A stretch of DNA of 64,000 bases from Vespula vulgaris (Eukaryota > Arthropoda > Insecta > Hymenoptera > Vespidae): NCBI RefSeq assembly GCF_905475345.1, contig NC_066587.1, positions 18,095,058-18,159,057 of the forward strand, read 5' to 3'. Below, in pieces: positions 62,421 through 64,000 of the stretch. Below the pieces are notes generated by a model that saw nothing but the letters and a program-made list of their open reading frames with translations, made no database searches and was not told the origin of the DNA. The translations under genes were made by a program, and so were the position numbers. How positions within the stretch are numbered: the first letter of the stretch is position 1; each line of letters begins with the position of its first letter.

Positions 62421-64000
62421 ACATTAGCATATTCACTGTTCCGTTTACGTTCGTCAAAACTTTCTTTTCTCCTAGAAATTAGGCATTTTTCAAAACTTTT
62501 GAGATCTAAAACGCTTATATCGAAAATGCATTGTCCAGAACGAAACTATGAATTTCCGAACGAAGCTTTCTTTGATATCGCTCGTTCGATGAATATATTT
62601 TTATCGTTTATTCTCTCTTTTCTTTTCTTTTTTTTTTCGAAAAGAATCATGCAAAGAAATAAAAAAAAAAGTATCGCACAAGTTCCCATTTTCTAGATTT
62701 CATTTTATTTTTTTATTCTTTTTGTTCCATAAATTCTAATTCAAGTCAAGTTCTATTAAATATAATTTAAAGAATTTTTCTATAAATTCTAATTCGAAAT
62801 GTTTCCAAAATATACGTCTATATCATCCCAAATCATACTTGTAACGATCATCGAAACAATTAATAATAAACAGTAGATAATAATTAACGTAAGGAAGAAA
62901 AAAAAAAGAGAAGAAATACAAAAATACGAGAAGAAAAAACCATACCTATTTTCACGAAGCAATAACATTAATATACGTGTAAGTTTAAAGAGTTAAAGGA
63001 TTTAACTAAGAAGCATCTCTATTTTTGCAATGGAACGTTCATTTCTATGATATAGCTTGTCCCAGATCTATGCATACTTTAACGAAGGTTATCTTGAACG
63101 CACGCAAACGTAGCAAATACACACACACACACACACACAGACAGACAGACGTAAATATATATATAATACATATAATACATACATGTTAAAGAGATAAAAA
63201 TTCATAGGATATTCAAGAAAATTATGAACAGATTCTCAACGCATTTATATTTCACGTTAAACGTAAGTTTAACATGATAAACGTTTTAAGGTAAGATCAT
63301 TTCTAGAACGCATATCTCTAAAACACTATATACACGTTTCCCAACCATCGAAGCAGTTTGCAAAGCTCGCTGAACGAACTTCTGGATGGCTAATCATTCT
63401 CTCTCTCTCCGTTCTAGTTTGCTGACTCGTTCTCGTTAACATCGACAGAGCGGAAGGGAAAAAAAATCGATTTGTTAATAGCTAGATACGATCCTTTCTC
63501 TTTCTTTTTTTTTTCGCAAATAATTATCGTCGAACCGTTAAATATGATGATTAATATCAACGAATAAGCATTATTCGATCATTTGACGTTGTTTTATCGT
63601 ATTAAAATTTTCCTTTTTTTTTTTTTCTCCCTTTGTTTTTTGTTATCAACCGCATGAATTATTTAATATTCGGATATCAAAAAGGATAAATATTTCCACC
63701 TCGATAAATCAAGTTTCCAGGACGAAAATATAATCTATCTATCTCTACCTATCTACTTACTACCACCACCATCATTATCACCACTATTATCACCATCACC
63801 ACCATCATCGACGTAGTCGTCGTCGTCTTCTTCTTCTTCTTCTTCTATCGTTCGCTTAAAATATCATAAATCATCGTTCCACCATTTAACCATTTTACGA
63901 ATCAATGATAACGATTTGTTTTTAACTAAACTATTCAAGTGTCGAATCGTCAAAGTATTTTTTTACTTTATTTTTCTCACAGTACAAAGTTCATCACTCG

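Larger units (their letters stand above)
54001..64000. other. Upstream region, no recognised gene (part 3)
   Basis: Complex islands at 54400-54620, 57310-57640, 58370-58990, 59890-60080, 61030-61200 and 61880-62060 are separated by microsatellites and AT-rich duplications. 63700-63850 is a CAC/CAT and CTT trinucleotide-rich stretch. I recognise no gene. Confidence 0.6.

Noticed and set aside
1..64000. CRISPR arrays, operons, rRNA, viral or transposase genes
   Set aside because: The repeats are simple or locally duplicated without unique spacers, and no transposase, integrase or reverse-transcriptase motifs were seen on either strand.

Overview
This window looks like an AT-rich insect nuclear genome, most likely hymenopteran. 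The organism call is an inference from the insect-like diacylglycerol kinase peptide, the long introns and the extreme density of (CT/GA)n, (TTTC)n, (TA)n and other microsatellites. No bacterial, phage or plasmid features are visible: no operons, CRISPR arrays or rRNA.

The one gene I recognise is the 5' part of a class I (alpha/beta/gamma-type) diacylglycerol kinase, Dgk, on the minus strand. Five coding exons can be placed to the base: 32937-33000 (start codon), 29933-30021, 3803-3937, 2683-2905 and 971-1132. All junctions have GT..AG ends and the phases chain without a stop (phase 1, 0, 0, 1, 1). Together they give 224 complete codons: the recoverin-homology N-terminal domain (DAG_kinase_N) and most of a Ser/Thr-rich linker. 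The EF-hands, C1 domains and catalytic domain must lie beyond the left edge. The protein would phosphorylate diacylglycerol to phosphatidic acid.

Layout: 1-970 is intron 5 (partial); 1133-2682 intron 4; 2906-3802 intron 3; 3938-29932 a 26 kb intron 2; 30022-32936 intron 1; 33001-64000 lies upstream of the start codon (5' leader, possible 5'UTR introns, or intergenic). I recognise no second gene in that upstream 31 kb. It is a mosaic of microsatellites, short diverged tandem duplications and islands of more complex sequence.

The most interesting non-coding content is in intron 2. It holds six exact CRE palindromes (TGACGTCA) in three groups, one of them a 20-bp-phased trio. It also holds strong foldbacks (15168-15208, 28361-28486 and a GATA/TATC pair around 12.5 kb) and a complex 80-codon open frame at 11494-11736. 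These suggest, but do not prove, internal promoters, enhancers or alternative first exons. Most long open frames here are microsatellite translations and were not annotated. I found no convincing new multi-gene system.
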